In this document: positions 36,911-46,712 of the stretch, in pieces
Layout of the letters: every line of letters starts with the position of its first letter
Position numbering within the stretch: position 1 is the stretch's first letter
From: an uncultured Bacteroides sp.
Lineage (GTDB): Bacteria; Bacteroidota; Bacteroidia; Bacteroidales; Bacteroidaceae
Assembly (NCBI GenBank): GCA_947074205.1
Contig: CAMTOQ010000006.1
Span: 1-64,000 of the forward strand
Length of the DNA: 64,000 nt
Direction of reading: 5' to 3'
Notes under the pieces: generated by a model
Databases searched by the model: none
What the model was told of the DNA's origin: nothing
The model's input: the letters and a program-made list of their open reading frames with translations, nothing else
Position numbers and translations under genes: made by a program

Positions 36911-37909
36911 ATGTATAAGTCTCTAGTTCGCCCTTTTCTGTTTCTATTCGATCCGGAAGATATCCATCGATTTGTATTCGATGGATTGAGTTTCTATAAA
37001 TATATACCTTTTGCCCGCAAGGTGGTTCGAAGCACTACGCATTCGGCTATCGAACTAAAAGGTCTAAAGTTTAAAAGTCGTATTGGTCTTGCCGCCGGAA
37101 TGGATAAAGGCGCTGAGGTGTACGACGAGCTGTCCGATTTCGGTTTCGGCTTCATCGAAATTGGAACGATTACCCCCAACGTTCAGGTAGGCAATCCTAG
37201 GCCACGTATTTTTAGGTTGGTCGAAGATCAATCGCTTATCTCGCGAACAGGTTTCAACAACCCCGGTCTTCCGGTAATACTCAAGCGCCTTGCCAACTCA
37301 AACGATCGCAACTATATCTTAGGGGCCAATATCAATCGCGATTCTACCTCATCAGGCGAACAGTTGGAGGCCGACTTCTTACTACTTTTCACGAAGCTTT
37401 ATGCCGATGTAGACTACTTCACTTTGAACTGGGGAAGCATAAATCCCGACGACTTTGAGGCTGTGCTTCTGGCATTGACCGGCTATCGTAAAACTCAAGA
37501 AGAGCAGCGCAAGATATTTATTAAGCTCCCTGCCGATATCCCTATGGAGGTACTCGACCTTGTAATACAGTTGGCGCGCCAATACCATACAGATGGTTTC
37601 ATCGCTACCGGCCCCACTATGGACCGCCGTGGGCTGAAGCACCTAACCCCTGACGAAGGAGATAAGATTGGTGCAGGAGGTGTGAGCGGTAAAGGCTTAG
37701 GAGATAAATCGCTAAAGATCGTTCAACATTTGGCTAACCTCGTAAAAGGGGAGTTTATCATTATAGGTGCAGGCGGGGTGATGACTCCAAAAGATGCTGT
37801 TGCAATGATAGCTGCAGGTGCCGATCTGATACAAATCTACTCCGCTTTTATCTATGGCGGCCCAGGCATTGTAAAGTCTATGGATCGTGCCTTAACTAAG
37901 AAGCATTAA
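36911..37909 (+). CDS. pyrD: Dihydroorotate dehydrogenase-like protein, class 2 type
   Basis: This 332-residue FMN barrel protein fits quinone-linked dihydroorotate dehydrogenase of pyrimidine synthesis: RPFLFLFDPEDIHRF opening, GLAAGMDKGAEV, FIEIGTITPNVQVGNPRPRIFRL and LISRTGFNNPG. The catalytic loop is divergent: LNWGSINPD replaces the usual NxSSPN, although Asn, Ser and the second Asn align. The later Asn that contacts orotate (IATNTT in typical enzymes) is Gly in IATGPT. The lysine of FIKLP is kept. Genuine PyrD activity is likely but not certain. It stands alone upstream of the thi operon. Confidence 0.78.
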   Translation: MYKSLVRPFLFLFDPEDIHRFVFDGLSFYKYIPFARKVVRSTTHSAIELKGLKFKSRIGLAAGMDKGAEVYDELSDFGFGFIEIGTITPNVQVGNPRPRIFRLVEDQSLISRTGFNNPGLPVILKRLANSNDRNYILGANINRDSTSSGEQLEADFLLLFTKLYADVDYFTLNWGSINPDDFEAVLLALTGYRKTQEEQRKIFIKLPADIPMEVLDLVIQLARQYHTDGFIATGPTMDRRGLKHLTPDEGDKIGAGGVSGKGLGDKSLKIVQHLANLVKGEFIIIGAGGVMTPKDAVAMIAAGADLIQIYSAFIYGGPGIVKSMDRALTKKH

Positions 37910-37961
37910 AATTTGTAGAAATAAATAGACCCCTTTCTGCTAGCAATCTAAAAATATTGGC

Positions 37962-37969
37962 TACTTTTG
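37962..37969 (+). promoter_or_regulatory. Promoter -7 box of the thi operon
   Basis: TACTTTTG lies just before the TPP aptamer, so transcription should begin at the aptamer's first stem. Confidence 0.6.
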
Positions 37970-37975
37970 CCACCA

Positions 37976-38059
37976 CTGTTGGGGGTGCATCTTTCTATGG
38001 AAGATGCTGAGATAATACCCCATGAACCTGATATGTATAATTACAGCGTAGGGAAACAG
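37976..38059 (+). ncRNA. TPP riboswitch aptamer (THI box)
   Basis: The conserved thiamine pyrophosphate aptamer is clear: CTGTTGGGGGTGC, then CTGAGATAATACCC, GAACCTGAT and TACAGCGTAGGGAAACAG. CTGTT and AACAG close stem P1. It precedes thiD and thiC by about 120 nt. No obvious terminator hairpin follows, so control may be at translation initiation, which is an inference. Confidence 0.95.
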
Positions 38060-38182
38060 GCGGATATTATTCTCTTCATAGATGGCAAATTCCTATGCTG
38101 TCTATCCTATAAGAAGTTTTAGTTACCCTTCCTGTTTTAGCGCTATGCTATTAACTAGAACTTCATCATAATAACAACTCGT

Positions 38183-38995
38183 ATGACATATAATCGTGTA
38201 TTGTCTATCGCCGGGAGTGATTCGGGCGGTGGGGCAGGCATTCAAGCCGATATTAAAAGTATATCGGCCAATGGCGCTTTTGCTATGACAGCCATCACAG
38301 CCGTCACTTCACAAAATACGCTGGGTGTACAAGGTGTTTTCCCACTGCCTACAACGGTGGTGCAGTCGCAAATCGAATCGGTGTTGAGCGACATCGGTGC
38401 GGATGCAGTAAAGATAGGAATGCTCCACTCGGCAGAGATTATAGATGTGGTGAGCCAAGCACTACAGAAGTTTGCTGCTCCTAATATTGTACTCGACCCC
38501 GTGATGGTGGCCACATCGGGCGATAGACTTTTCCAAAGTGAGGCACTCGAAGCCCTCAAAACCAAACTTATCCCAATCAGTACACTTATCACGCCCAATC
38601 TTCCCGAAGCCGAAGCGCTATGGGGTAAACCGGTAGTAACCATCGAGGAGATGCGACAAGCGGCTCATGCGTTGTCGCTTGGTGGCAAGATCTCTGTGCT
38701 CATCAAGGGTGGACATCTTGCCGGTACTAGCCGTTTGTGCGATGTGCTGTTCGATGCTACTTCAGGCGAACTCGAAGAACTCTATAGTGAAAAAACAGAG
38801 ACAGAGAACACCCACGGCACAGGTTGCACGCTTTCATCGGCCATAGCGGCTTGGTTGGCTCAAGGATACAGTGTGAGCGAAGCGGTGAAACGTGGTAAAG
38901 CCTATATTGCTGAGGCCATCGAGGCGGGTAGTCACTATAAGATTGGCGGTGGTCATGGCCCCGTGCATCACTTTTATCAACAGAATAAATCATAA
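38183..38995 (+). CDS. thiD: Hydroxymethylpyrimidine/phosphomethylpyrimidine kinase
   Basis: This 270-residue kinase phosphorylates HMP and HMP-phosphate for thiamine synthesis. The ribokinase fold shows SIAGSDSGGGAGIQADIK at the start, PNLPEAEALWG, and the anion-hole block ENTHGTGCTLSSAIAAWLAQG near the end. It is the first gene after the TPP riboswitch and is followed by thiC after 16 bp. Confidence 0.95.
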   Translation: MTYNRVLSIAGSDSGGGAGIQADIKSISANGAFAMTAITAVTSQNTLGVQGVFPLPTTVVQSQIESVLSDIGADAVKIGMLHSAEIIDVVSQALQKFAAPNIVLDPVMVATSGDRLFQSEALEALKTKLIPISTLITPNLPEAEALWGKPVVTIEEMRQAAHALSLGGKISVLIKGGHLAGTSRLCDVLFDATSGELEELYSEKTETENTHGTGCTLSSAIAAWLAQGYSVSEAVKRGKAYIAEAIEAGSHYKIGGGHGPVHHFYQQNKS

Positions 38996-38999
38996 CTAA

Positions 39000-40547
<1,548 letters not shown>

Positions 40548-40569
40548 CCGACCACTATATATTCACAAC

Positions 40570-40607
40570 AAAAAAGCATCTGTCAACTCTGGCAGATGCT
40601 TTTTTTA
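40570..40607. terminator. Bidirectional terminator between thiC and the DUF898-like gene
   Basis: AAAAGCATCTG pairs with CAGATGCTTTT around a short loop, with T-runs on both strands. It serves thiC on plus and the small membrane-protein gene on minus. Confidence 0.88.
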
Positions 40608-40979
40608 TTAGATCTCTATATCCTCGAAGATAACATTGGCTATGGTCCACTTCTTCATCCTTACATGAAGTGCTATGGAGAAAAGCCCAAGTGTGATGAC
40701 ACACAGCAGCCACCACCAAACCCAGTGTTGAGCCAAGTCCTTTGGACATCCAATAAATTTTAGTCGTTTACCACAAACCACAGTGTGGTGATAGGTGGCG
40801 CGGTACTTCATGCAAAGCGCCCACGGATAGGCCAGCCCAAGCGAGAAGACGCACATCAGCGTGTATTTGATTTGCAGTAGCAGATAAGCCTTAACAGACT
40901 CGTCGAAATAGGAGTTATACTTTTTGCGGTTGCTCACTATCGTTGCTTGGTCGAGCGCCATTTGCATCTTCTGTTTCAT
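40608..40979 (-). CDS. Small membrane protein, DUF898 (YjgN)-like
   Basis: This 123-residue protein has two hydrophobic segments (LQIKYTLMCVFSLGLAYPWALC and WVWWWLLCVITLGLFSIAL) and the short soluble pieces YNSYFDESVKAYL and CGKRLKFIGCPKDL, a pattern like one repeat of DUF898/YjgN proteins. Its function is unknown. The track start falls inside a TACTTTTG promoter box, so I use the ATG at 40979. It is convergent with thiC across a shared terminator. Confidence 0.65.
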   Translation of the reverse strand: MKQKMQMALDQATIVSNRKKYNSYFDESVKAYLLLQIKYTLMCVFSLGLAYPWALCMKYRATYHHTVVCGKRLKFIGCPKDLAQHWVWWWLLCVITLGLFSIALHVRMKKWTIANVIFEDIEI

Positions 40980-41009
40980 ATGGATAGTTTGATTTGAATG
41001 AATAAAACA

Positions 41010-41017
41010 CAAAAGTA
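41010..41017 (-). promoter_or_regulatory. Promoter -7 box of the DUF898-like gene
   Basis: TACTTTTG on the minus strand, 31 bp upstream of the chosen ATG. Confidence 0.55.
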
Positions 41018-41051
41018 GCTGTTTTCTCTTTTAACGTCTAAGTATAATCTT

Positions 41052-41059
41052 TAGTTTTG
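41052..41059 (+). promoter_or_regulatory. Promoter -7 box of the VanX-like gene
   Basis: TAGTTTTG, about 17 bp before the ATG at 41076. It places the palindromic repeat copy C inside the transcribed region. Confidence 0.5.
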
Positions 41060-41075
41060 CATTTTTGTAAGTAGA

Positions 41076-41894
41076 ATGATGAAAGAATACCCCGTTCTGC
41101 GCCATCTGAGGCGCTTTTTATTAGGCCGTTGGTGGATAGCCCTACTCCGCTCGGTGAGTAGCCTTTGCCACCGTGGTAGCCAGCCCTTGCCAGCAACGTG
41201 GCAAGGGCTAGCCACCAAACCGATTGTTAGGGGCTTATCCATACTGCTTGTTTTGCTACTTTTTTACCCTGCTCTATATGCCCAACAAGCCACCTTATCG
41301 CAAAAGATGAGCAGCATGGGACTTAAAAGTGTAACGGCTGCCGATAGCACTATACTTGTCGATTTGATATACACGCGCAGTGATAATTTTACGGATCAGG
41401 TGCTTTATGAAGATTTAGATGAGGCCTATCTTCACCCTCATGCATTGGCGGGTTTGCTAAAGGCCCAAAAGGCGCTGAAAGATTTATATCCACGATATAG
41501 TTTAATTGTTTACGATGCAGCTAGACCCATGCAGGTGCAACAACAAATGTGGCGTGTGGTGCGAGGCACTACTTTGCGCAAATATGTATCCAACCCCGCC
41601 AATGGTGGAGGGCTACACAATTATGGGTTGGCTGTGGATGTTAGTATTGTAGATGAGGAAGGTGTACCGCTAGCTATGGGTACGGAGGTGGATCATCTTG
41701 GCGAGGAGTCGCACATCACCCACGAAGCCGATTTGCTACGCGAAGGCAAATTGACTAAAAAGGAGGCGGACAATAGATTGCTTCTTCGACGGGTGATGCG
41801 AAGTGGTGGGTTCAGGGCATTGCCCTCGGAGTGGTGGCACTTTAACTGGTGTAGCCGCCAGGAAGCACGTGAGAACTACCAGCTTATCCCCTGA
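41076..41894 (+). CDS. VanX-like D-alanyl-D-alanine dipeptidase (M15D), exported
   Basis: This 272-residue zinc peptidase has GGLHNYGLAVDVSIVD (metal-binding His and Asp) and SEWWHFNW (catalytic Glu and third ligand), the VanX/DdpX signature, with the substrate Arg region VYDAARPMQVQ. The family cleaves D-Ala-D-Ala, in many bacteria for peptidoglycan recycling; a resistance role is not implied. A signal peptide core (GLSILLVLLLFYPALYAQQ) is preceded by some 50 residues, about 32 of which are translated from palindromic repeat copy C. The frame stays open through the repeat. Initiation may be at 41076/41079 or at an internal TTG; the start is unsettled. Confidence 0.83.
   Translation: MMKEYPVLRHLRRFLLGRWWIALLRSVSSLCHRGSQPLPATWQGLATKPIVRGLSILLVLLLFYPALYAQQATLSQKMSSMGLKSVTAADSTILVDLIYTRSDNFTDQVLYEDLDEAYLHPHALAGLLKAQKALKDLYPRYSLIVYDAARPMQVQQQMWRVVRGTTLRKYVSNPANGGGLHNYGLAVDVSIVDEEGVPLAMGTEVDHLGEESHITHEADLLREGKLTKKEADNRLLLRRVMRSGGFRALPSEWWHFNWCSRQEARENYQLIP
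41126..41222. repeat. Copy C of the ~98-bp palindromic repeat, inside a coding frame
   Basis: The arms CCGTTGGTGGATAGCCCT and AGGGCTAGCCACCAAACCG are inverted complements. Length and blocks (GGTGG-TAGCCCTACTC, TTGCCACCGTGGT, GCAAGGGCT-G-CACCAAAC) match copy B at 16688-16785. It lies between the promoter and the signal-peptide codons of the VanX-like gene. Confidence 0.75.
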
Positions 41895-41915
41895 TTTGCG
41901 GCAAAGGTTAGACAT

Positions 41916-41965
41916 AAAAAACCGTCCTTCTATAAAGCTTATGGCCATATAGTAGGGCGGTTTTC
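41916..41965. terminator. Bidirectional terminator between the VanX-like and GH43 genes
   Basis: AAAACCGTCCTTCTATA pairs with TATAGTAGGGCGGTTTT (one G-U, one mismatch), with A- and T-runs at either end. It separates two convergent transcripts. Confidence 0.8.
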
Positions 41966-42016
41966 TATCCTTTATTCTAAGTACCTATTTATAATCGAGA
42001 AATAGAGTTGTGCATA

Positions 42017-42985
42017 CTATTGCACCCCTTCTGTGGTCATCACGACCCTTTTCATCGTACCGTCAGGGTTATAGTATAGCTTGTCTATACACACCGAACG
42101 GCGGAAACTTCCTCCTTGGTGGTTGATACCCCCATTGTGATAGATGAAGTACCACTGGCCATCAAACTCCACTATGGCTTGGTGGTTGGTGTTCGAATTG
42201 CCTGCCAACTCGTTCAATATCCCTTTGTATTCCCACGGGCCATTGATGCTGCGACTCATGGCATAGCATATCTTCTCTGGAAATTCTGACGCATACGACA
42301 AGTAATACCAGCCGTCGCGCTTATGTAGCCAAGGTGCTTCAGTGAAACGTGGCAAGTCAATAGGGACGATAGGGCCATCTAGCTCAATCATATTCTCTTT
42401 TAACTTAGCGATGTAACACTGTGTGTTGCCCCAGCAAAGGTAAGCTTGTCCGTCATCATCGATAAACACCGTTGGGTCGATATCGTCCCAGAATATTTGA
42501 GTCTGCTCAGTAGTCATGTCGTTTGTAACGATTGCCGAACCACGTGCGTCCTTAAAAGGGCCTACAGGCGAGTCGGAAACAGCCACCCCGATAGATTTAC
42601 CGGGGATGGTGCCATGCTCCACGGTGACATACCAGTAGAACTTACCATTACGTTCGATCACTTGGCTAGCCCATGCTTCTCCTTTAGACCATTCGAAGCT
42701 TTTGGCTTGAAGCGTCTGAGCATGCTCTGTGAAGTTCTTCAGATCTTTTGTAGAAAGAACCACCCACTCATTCATCAGATAGTACTGTTCGGGTGCAGGA
42801 CATTCATCGTGTCCGGCATAGATGTACAAAGTACCATCGTGTACCAATGCAGCCGGGTCGCCAAGATACTTGTGAGTGGCAATGGGGTTACCCTTTGCCG
42901 TGAAAGTAAAGTCTTGCTGCGCATAGAGAGGCAGTGCTGCCAGTCCTACACAACCAGCAATCATTGTCTTAATCAGTCTATTCAT
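42017..42985 (-). CDS. GH43-family glycoside hydrolase
   Basis: This 322-residue exported enzyme (signal peptide ending LPLYAQQ) has the five-bladed propeller pattern of GH43: catalytic base in LGDPAALVHDG, pKa modulator in DDIDPTVFIDDD, and acid Glu in RFTEAPWLHKRDGWYYL. GH43 enzymes cleave alpha-L-arabinofuranosides or beta-xylosides. With GH51 and arabinanase-type GH43 neighbours, arabinofuranosidase action on arabinan side chains is the best guess. It is last of three minus-strand enzyme genes, starting 13 bp after GH51. The track start adds 27 residues before the signal peptide, so I use the ATG at 42985. Confidence 0.88.
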   Translation of the reverse strand: MNRLIKTMIAGCVGLAALPLYAQQDFTFTAKGNPIATHKYLGDPAALVHDGTLYIYAGHDECPAPEQYYLMNEWVVLSTKDLKNFTEHAQTLQAKSFEWSKGEAWASQVIERNGKFYWYVTVEHGTIPGKSIGVAVSDSPVGPFKDARGSAIVTNDMTTEQTQIFWDDIDPTVFIDDDGQAYLCWGNTQCYIAKLKENMIELDGPIVPIDLPRFTEAPWLHKRDGWYYLSYASEFPEKICYAMSRSINGPWEYKGILNELAGNSNTNHQAIVEFDGQWYFIYHNGGINHQGGSFRRSVCIDKLYYNPDGTMKRVVMTTEGVQ

Positions 42986-42998
42986 AATTGGTAGTTGC

Positions 42999-44972
42999 TT
43001 ATTGCTTGTTGAACTTATAGATAGCAAATGTGTGTGGTGCAATGTCGGCAGTAAGCATGTTTCCATCTATGGCAACAGGTGACTCTTGTGGCACCACAGC
43101 ATTAGGCTGTTCGATGGTGTTTTCAAGATCTGTATTTGGAGAATTGAAGGTGATGCAAGTACCGTTGGTTAGTTTGTTGTTTTTCTTTAAGCCGGCAAAG
43201 TTCAAGCTTACAGGTTGAGCTTTATCCGATGTGTTCACTACCTTCACAATATACGATTGAGTAGGCCCATCCCATACAGCACTAGCAAATAGTCCGTTTT
43301 GTCCCTCTTGTCCCGACACTGCTACCTTGTCCATAGTCAATGGCACTACATTGGTACCCTTGTTGTGCGAGTAGAGCTGTTGCACATAGTAGCTACAAGT
43401 ACGTACCGAGTTGAGGTTGTCGAACCAAATCATGTCCGGACGCCATTGCCAGCCATCAACGTGTGCAAACAGTGGAGCATAAGTAGCCATGTGCACGATG
43501 TCGGCATTACGTTCCAATCCGGTCATAAAGGCTGCTTCTAGTAGCGCTGCGTTGAAGTGATTGTATTTTTTCCCTTTACCATGACAAGCATATTCGCCAG
43601 CAAATACCTTAGGACCCTTACGGTCGTAGTTGTCATAGCGATTACCTTGCGACAAGAACCACGATTCTGGTCTGTAGAAGTGTTCGTCTACCATATCTAC
43701 CTTCAAGTTCTTCATCTCCGGCCATAGGTATTCAAACTGTTTGCCTTCCGAGTCGGGGCCCGAGCTACCAATGATTTGAACGTTAGGATAAGCCTTGCGA
43801 ATAGCGGTAACAAATGGCTTAAGGCGTTCGGGATACTCTTCGCCCCATTGCTCATTGCCCACACCGATATATTTGAGGTTGAAAGGTTCAGGGTGGCCCA
43901 TTTCGGCACGCACCTTACCCCAAGTGGTGTTTACGTCACCGTTGGCAAACTCGATAAGGTCTAATGCGTCTTGTATGTATTCGTCAAGGTCGCAAGTGGC
44001 CACATGGGCAGCAGGATCTTGATTTTGGAATTGGCACGATAGTCCACAGTTTACAATAGGAAGTGGTTCGGCACCAATCTCCTCAGATAATAAGAAGTAT
44101 TCGTAGAAGCCCATTCCGTAAGACTGGAAGTAGTCGGGGAAGAAACGATATTTAAAGGTATAGTGCCAGCGGTTTTCGTTGAGTGGACGGTTTTCTACCG
44201 GTCCAACAGACTTTTTCCAGTCGTAGCGAGTTTCTAGGTCGGTTCCCTCTACAATACATCCTCCGGGGAAGCGGAATACACCAGGATTGATATCGGCCAA
44301 CGCTTGTGCTAAATCCTTGCGAAGACCATTCTCGTGTCCATTGAAGGTATCGACAGGAAATAGAGAGATATGCTCTAGATCGACACTACCCGGGCTGTCT
44401 AGAAAGATGCGAAGGTGTGCTTTAGCCTCTGTCACCGGTGAGGTAAACACCAGCTCATATTTTTTCCACTCGTTAGAGTTGATTGATAGATCCTCTTTAA
44501 TAAGAGCTTGGTGGTTCTCGTCCAAGTTGTTTTTAATCAACTCCACGTTAATCTTTTGATCTTTACCACGTGCCCATACCGTGAAGCGATATGATTCGCC
44601 TTTAGTAAGTCCGATACCAAAGAAACCTTCGTTCTCTAGTCCGGTATGTTTATGTCCATGTCCGGCATTGCTTAGACGAACATAGTGAGGGTTATTTTGG
44701 AAAGGGCCATCGTTCATCAACTCTACGTTGCCAAAGGTATACCATCCCATCAAGTTTTGTGGGAATTCGAACGAACGGTTCTTAATCAATTCGGCATAAA
44801 GACCTCCATCGGCTGCATAGTTGATGTCTTCAAAGAAGAGTCCATACATAGTAGGTTGTATAGGTGCCCCTATTTTGTTGGTTTGAATGACAAAGTTGGA
44901 TGTGTCCTGCGCATTGAGCGACATCCCTGCGGCAATAGCTGCTGCCGCCAGTAGCGTTTTGTGTAATCTCAT
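42999..44972 (-). CDS. GH51 alpha-L-arabinofuranosidase
   Basis: This 657-residue enzyme removes terminal arabinofuranose from arabinan or its oligosaccharides. The acid/base Glu lies in VGNEQWGEEYPE and the nucleophile Glu in VFAGEYACHGKG. GVFRFPGGCIVEG and YGLFFEDINYAADGG are family landmarks. A carbohydrate-binding-like beta domain (residues ~75-205) is inserted before the barrel, and a beta-sandwich ends the protein. A signal peptide (AAAIAAGMSLNAQ) predicts periplasmic location. It lies between the two GH43 genes (22 bp and 13 bp gaps) in one operon driven from 46554. Confidence 0.94.
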   Translation of the reverse strand: MRLHKTLLAAAAIAAGMSLNAQDTSNFVIQTNKIGAPIQPTMYGLFFEDINYAADGGLYAELIKNRSFEFPQNLMGWYTFGNVELMNDGPFQNNPHYVRLSNAGHGHKHTGLENEGFFGIGLTKGESYRFTVWARGKDQKINVELIKNNLDENHQALIKEDLSINSNEWKKYELVFTSPVTEAKAHLRIFLDSPGSVDLEHISLFPVDTFNGHENGLRKDLAQALADINPGVFRFPGGCIVEGTDLETRYDWKKSVGPVENRPLNENRWHYTFKYRFFPDYFQSYGMGFYEYFLLSEEIGAEPLPIVNCGLSCQFQNQDPAAHVATCDLDEYIQDALDLIEFANGDVNTTWGKVRAEMGHPEPFNLKYIGVGNEQWGEEYPERLKPFVTAIRKAYPNVQIIGSSGPDSEGKQFEYLWPEMKNLKVDMVDEHFYRPESWFLSQGNRYDNYDRKGPKVFAGEYACHGKGKKYNHFNAALLEAAFMTGLERNADIVHMATYAPLFAHVDGWQWRPDMIWFDNLNSVRTCSYYVQQLYSHNKGTNVVPLTMDKVAVSGQEGQNGLFASAVWDGPTQSYIVKVVNTSDKAQPVSLNFAGLKKNNKLTNGTCITFNSPNTDLENTIEQPNAVVPQESPVAIDGNMLTADIAPHTFAIYKFNKQ

Positions 44973-44994
44973 AGTCTTATATTAATATTAAAAG

Positions 44995-46530
44995 TTATTT
45001 TACTTTCTTGCCCCAAACAGAGTATCCCTTTTGATCTAGGCCTGTAAAGAGAATGGTTTCCGTTTCGTTTTCCCAGTCATGTCCGGCCATTACTAGTAGG
45101 TTGTTTATCTCTTCGCCGGTAGCGTTTATTTTTAATGTCTGCTTCTTGGTGTTGAAGTTCCATTCTCCGTCTCCTGCCTTGCCTTCTTTGTCGAAGCTGA
45201 TAACAGAAGATTGGGCTACTTCATCTTTTCGCAGATCACCCTCTCCCCAAAGTATCTGTCCGGCTATAAGGTCGCGAACAAGGGGTGGCTCTGCAATGCG
45301 TATCACTTCCCATTCGCCCACCAAATCGTTACGATCGAATACTCTCTCGGGAGTACCGGTATAGCGTTGTGGTGACACTACAGGCCATCCACTCTCTGTG
45401 AAGAATACCTCTCTAATGTGCAAATCCATCATGTGATTGCCGGGTGACAATCGTCCTTGGTGAGCCATAAAGTAACGACCATCTCCGGCATCAATTAGTC
45501 CGCAGTGAGCTGTGCCCGCCCATCCTGGGTGGTTGTCAAAGCGATAGGGTGCTGTGAGGATAGGTACATTATTGGTTGTATCTTTTATGTCATGTCCGTA
45601 GAAGTCGCGAAATGGTCCTTCGGGTTGGTCGGCATAGGCCACTCTAACATTGTAAGTGGTCATCAAAGGGTCATAAGATGTAAAGAGGTAATATTTATCC
45701 AGTTGAGGATGGTAGATGATTTCGGGTGCTTCAAGATTATCTTTTGCATAGTCGGCACGGCGTGCTATGAGGTGGCCTTTGTCGCCATCGGTAGCAGCAA
45801 GTCCTGTAGCGGGGTCGAGCTCCATCGCAAATAGGCCGCCAAAGTACGACCCATAGTGCATCCACCATTTGCCGTTTTTAGCGTCTTCAATTACCGAAGG
45901 GTCTATTGCGTTCATTGTGTCTTCCTTAGCTGTTTTTACTACGCAGCCTTTTTCTATCCAAGGTCCTACCGGTGAATCCGATTCAAGCATTCCAATATAC
46001 GAAGTGTTTAGTCCAAAGGCCGAAACACAGTAGTAAAGTCGGTAGCTGTTGTTGTGGACAATCATGTAGGGTGCCCAGATGTTGGTAGCTCCCTTACCGT
46101 TGGCTTGTTGCTGTACCCATTCCACCGCTTCTGTCGGTATATTTGGTAGTGCCCATCCCACAAATTCCCAGTTGACAAGGTCGTTCGACTTGCGCATCTG
46201 AATAAAGCCTAAAGGTATATCTTTTTTTGCAGCTTCCTCCCTATCTTCTGCGAAAATTGCATCGGTGGAATACATGTAATAAGTGTCGCCTACTTTTCTG
46301 CAGGCAGGGTCGTGCACGTTGTATGTTCCCCATGATTTATAGTTCTCCATCCCTACGACTGCTGTATAGTCATCCGGCCACGGATTGGGTGCTGAGGTGA
46401 TAGTGAAAGTTGCAGGTGTATGAAAAGAGAAATAGACTCCGGCAATAGCTATTAAGAGTAGGGCTATTGTAAATAATCGAGCTATGCTGCCCGAGCTAGA
46501 ACTTTGATTTTTGTTAGACGATGAATTCAT
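44995..46530 (-). CDS. GH43 endo-arabinanase-like enzyme with N-terminal anchor
   Basis: This 511-residue enzyme matches GH43 arabinanases: base Asp in NVHDPACRKVGDTYYMYSTD, pKa Asp in NAIDPSVIEDAKNGKWWMHYGSYFGG, acid Glu in NLEAPEIIYHP, and the metal-site His in AGTAHCGLID. A C-terminal beta domain of ~120 residues follows (LVGEWEVIRIAEPPLV). The N-terminus is a Ser/Asn-rich stretch plus one hydrophobic helix (LFTIALLLIAIAGVYF) without a clear cleavage site or lipobox, so it may remain membrane-anchored. The track start adds 15 residues; I use the ATG at 46530, 24 bp after a TATATTTG box. It is first in the GH43-GH51-GH43 operon. Confidence 0.9.
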   Translation of the reverse strand: MNSSSNKNQSSSSGSIARLFTIALLLIAIAGVYFSFHTPATFTITSAPNPWPDDYTAVVGMENYKSWGTYNVHDPACRKVGDTYYMYSTDAIFAEDREEAAKKDIPLGFIQMRKSNDLVNWEFVGWALPNIPTEAVEWVQQQANGKGATNIWAPYMIVHNNSYRLYYCVSAFGLNTSYIGMLESDSPVGPWIEKGCVVKTAKEDTMNAIDPSVIEDAKNGKWWMHYGSYFGGLFAMELDPATGLAATDGDKGHLIARRADYAKDNLEAPEIIYHPQLDKYYLFTSYDPLMTTYNVRVAYADQPEGPFRDFYGHDIKDTTNNVPILTAPYRFDNHPGWAGTAHCGLIDAGDGRYFMAHQGRLSPGNHMMDLHIREVFFTESGWPVVSPQRYTGTPERVFDRNDLVGEWEVIRIAEPPLVRDLIAGQILWGEGDLRKDEVAQSSVISFDKEGKAGDGEWNFNTKKQTLKINATGEEINNLLVMAGHDWENETETILFTGLDQKGYSVWGKKVK

Positions 46531-46553
46531 AGTATTGAGTTTAATAACTGTGG

Positions 46554-46561
46554 CAAATATA
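46554..46561 (-). promoter_or_regulatory. Promoter -7 box of the GH43-GH51-GH43 operon
   Basis: TATATTTG on the minus strand, 23 bp upstream of the first enzyme's ATG and 20 bp downstream of the paired operator-like sites. A second TATATTTG at 46589-46596 overlaps those sites. Confidence 0.6.
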
Positions 46562-46581
46562 TGCCGAAGAGTCATCTAGCC

Positions 46582-46611
46582 GGGTGGACAAATATATAAT
46601 ATGGGTGGACA
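46582..46611. promoter_or_regulatory. Candidate HTCS operator upstream of the enzyme operon
   Basis: Two exact GGGTGGACA copies (46582-46590 and 46603-46611) repeat directly with a 21-bp period, two helical turns. Read on the minus strand they are TGTCCACCC sites ending 20 bp before the operon's -7 box. The same arrangement occurs before the LamG-SusCD operon at 51001-51030. Confidence 0.65.
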
Positions 46612-46669
46612 TTAGAGTAAAATGTATACAAAAAGTGAAACAAACCGACGCAATTAACCGTCTTTGATA

Positions 46670-46677
46670 TATCTTTG
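46670..46677 (+). promoter_or_regulatory. Promoter -7 box of the HTCS gene
   Basis: TATCTTTG, 35 bp upstream of the HTCS ATG. No TGTCCACCC-like site lies at the matching distance, so the sensor gene may be constitutive. Confidence 0.5.
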
Positions 46678-46712
46678 TTTTTATTTACCTAAACATCTGA
46701 AAGCACTATAAT

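Noticed and set aside
37976-38182. A Rho-independent terminator as the riboswitch expression platform
   Set aside because: I looked for a hairpin with a T-run between the TPP aptamer and thiD and found none that was convincing.
41076-41894. Vancomycin-resistance gene
   Set aside because: VanX-like dipeptidases are common in peptidoglycan recycling; no vanH, vanA or vanRS genes are present.
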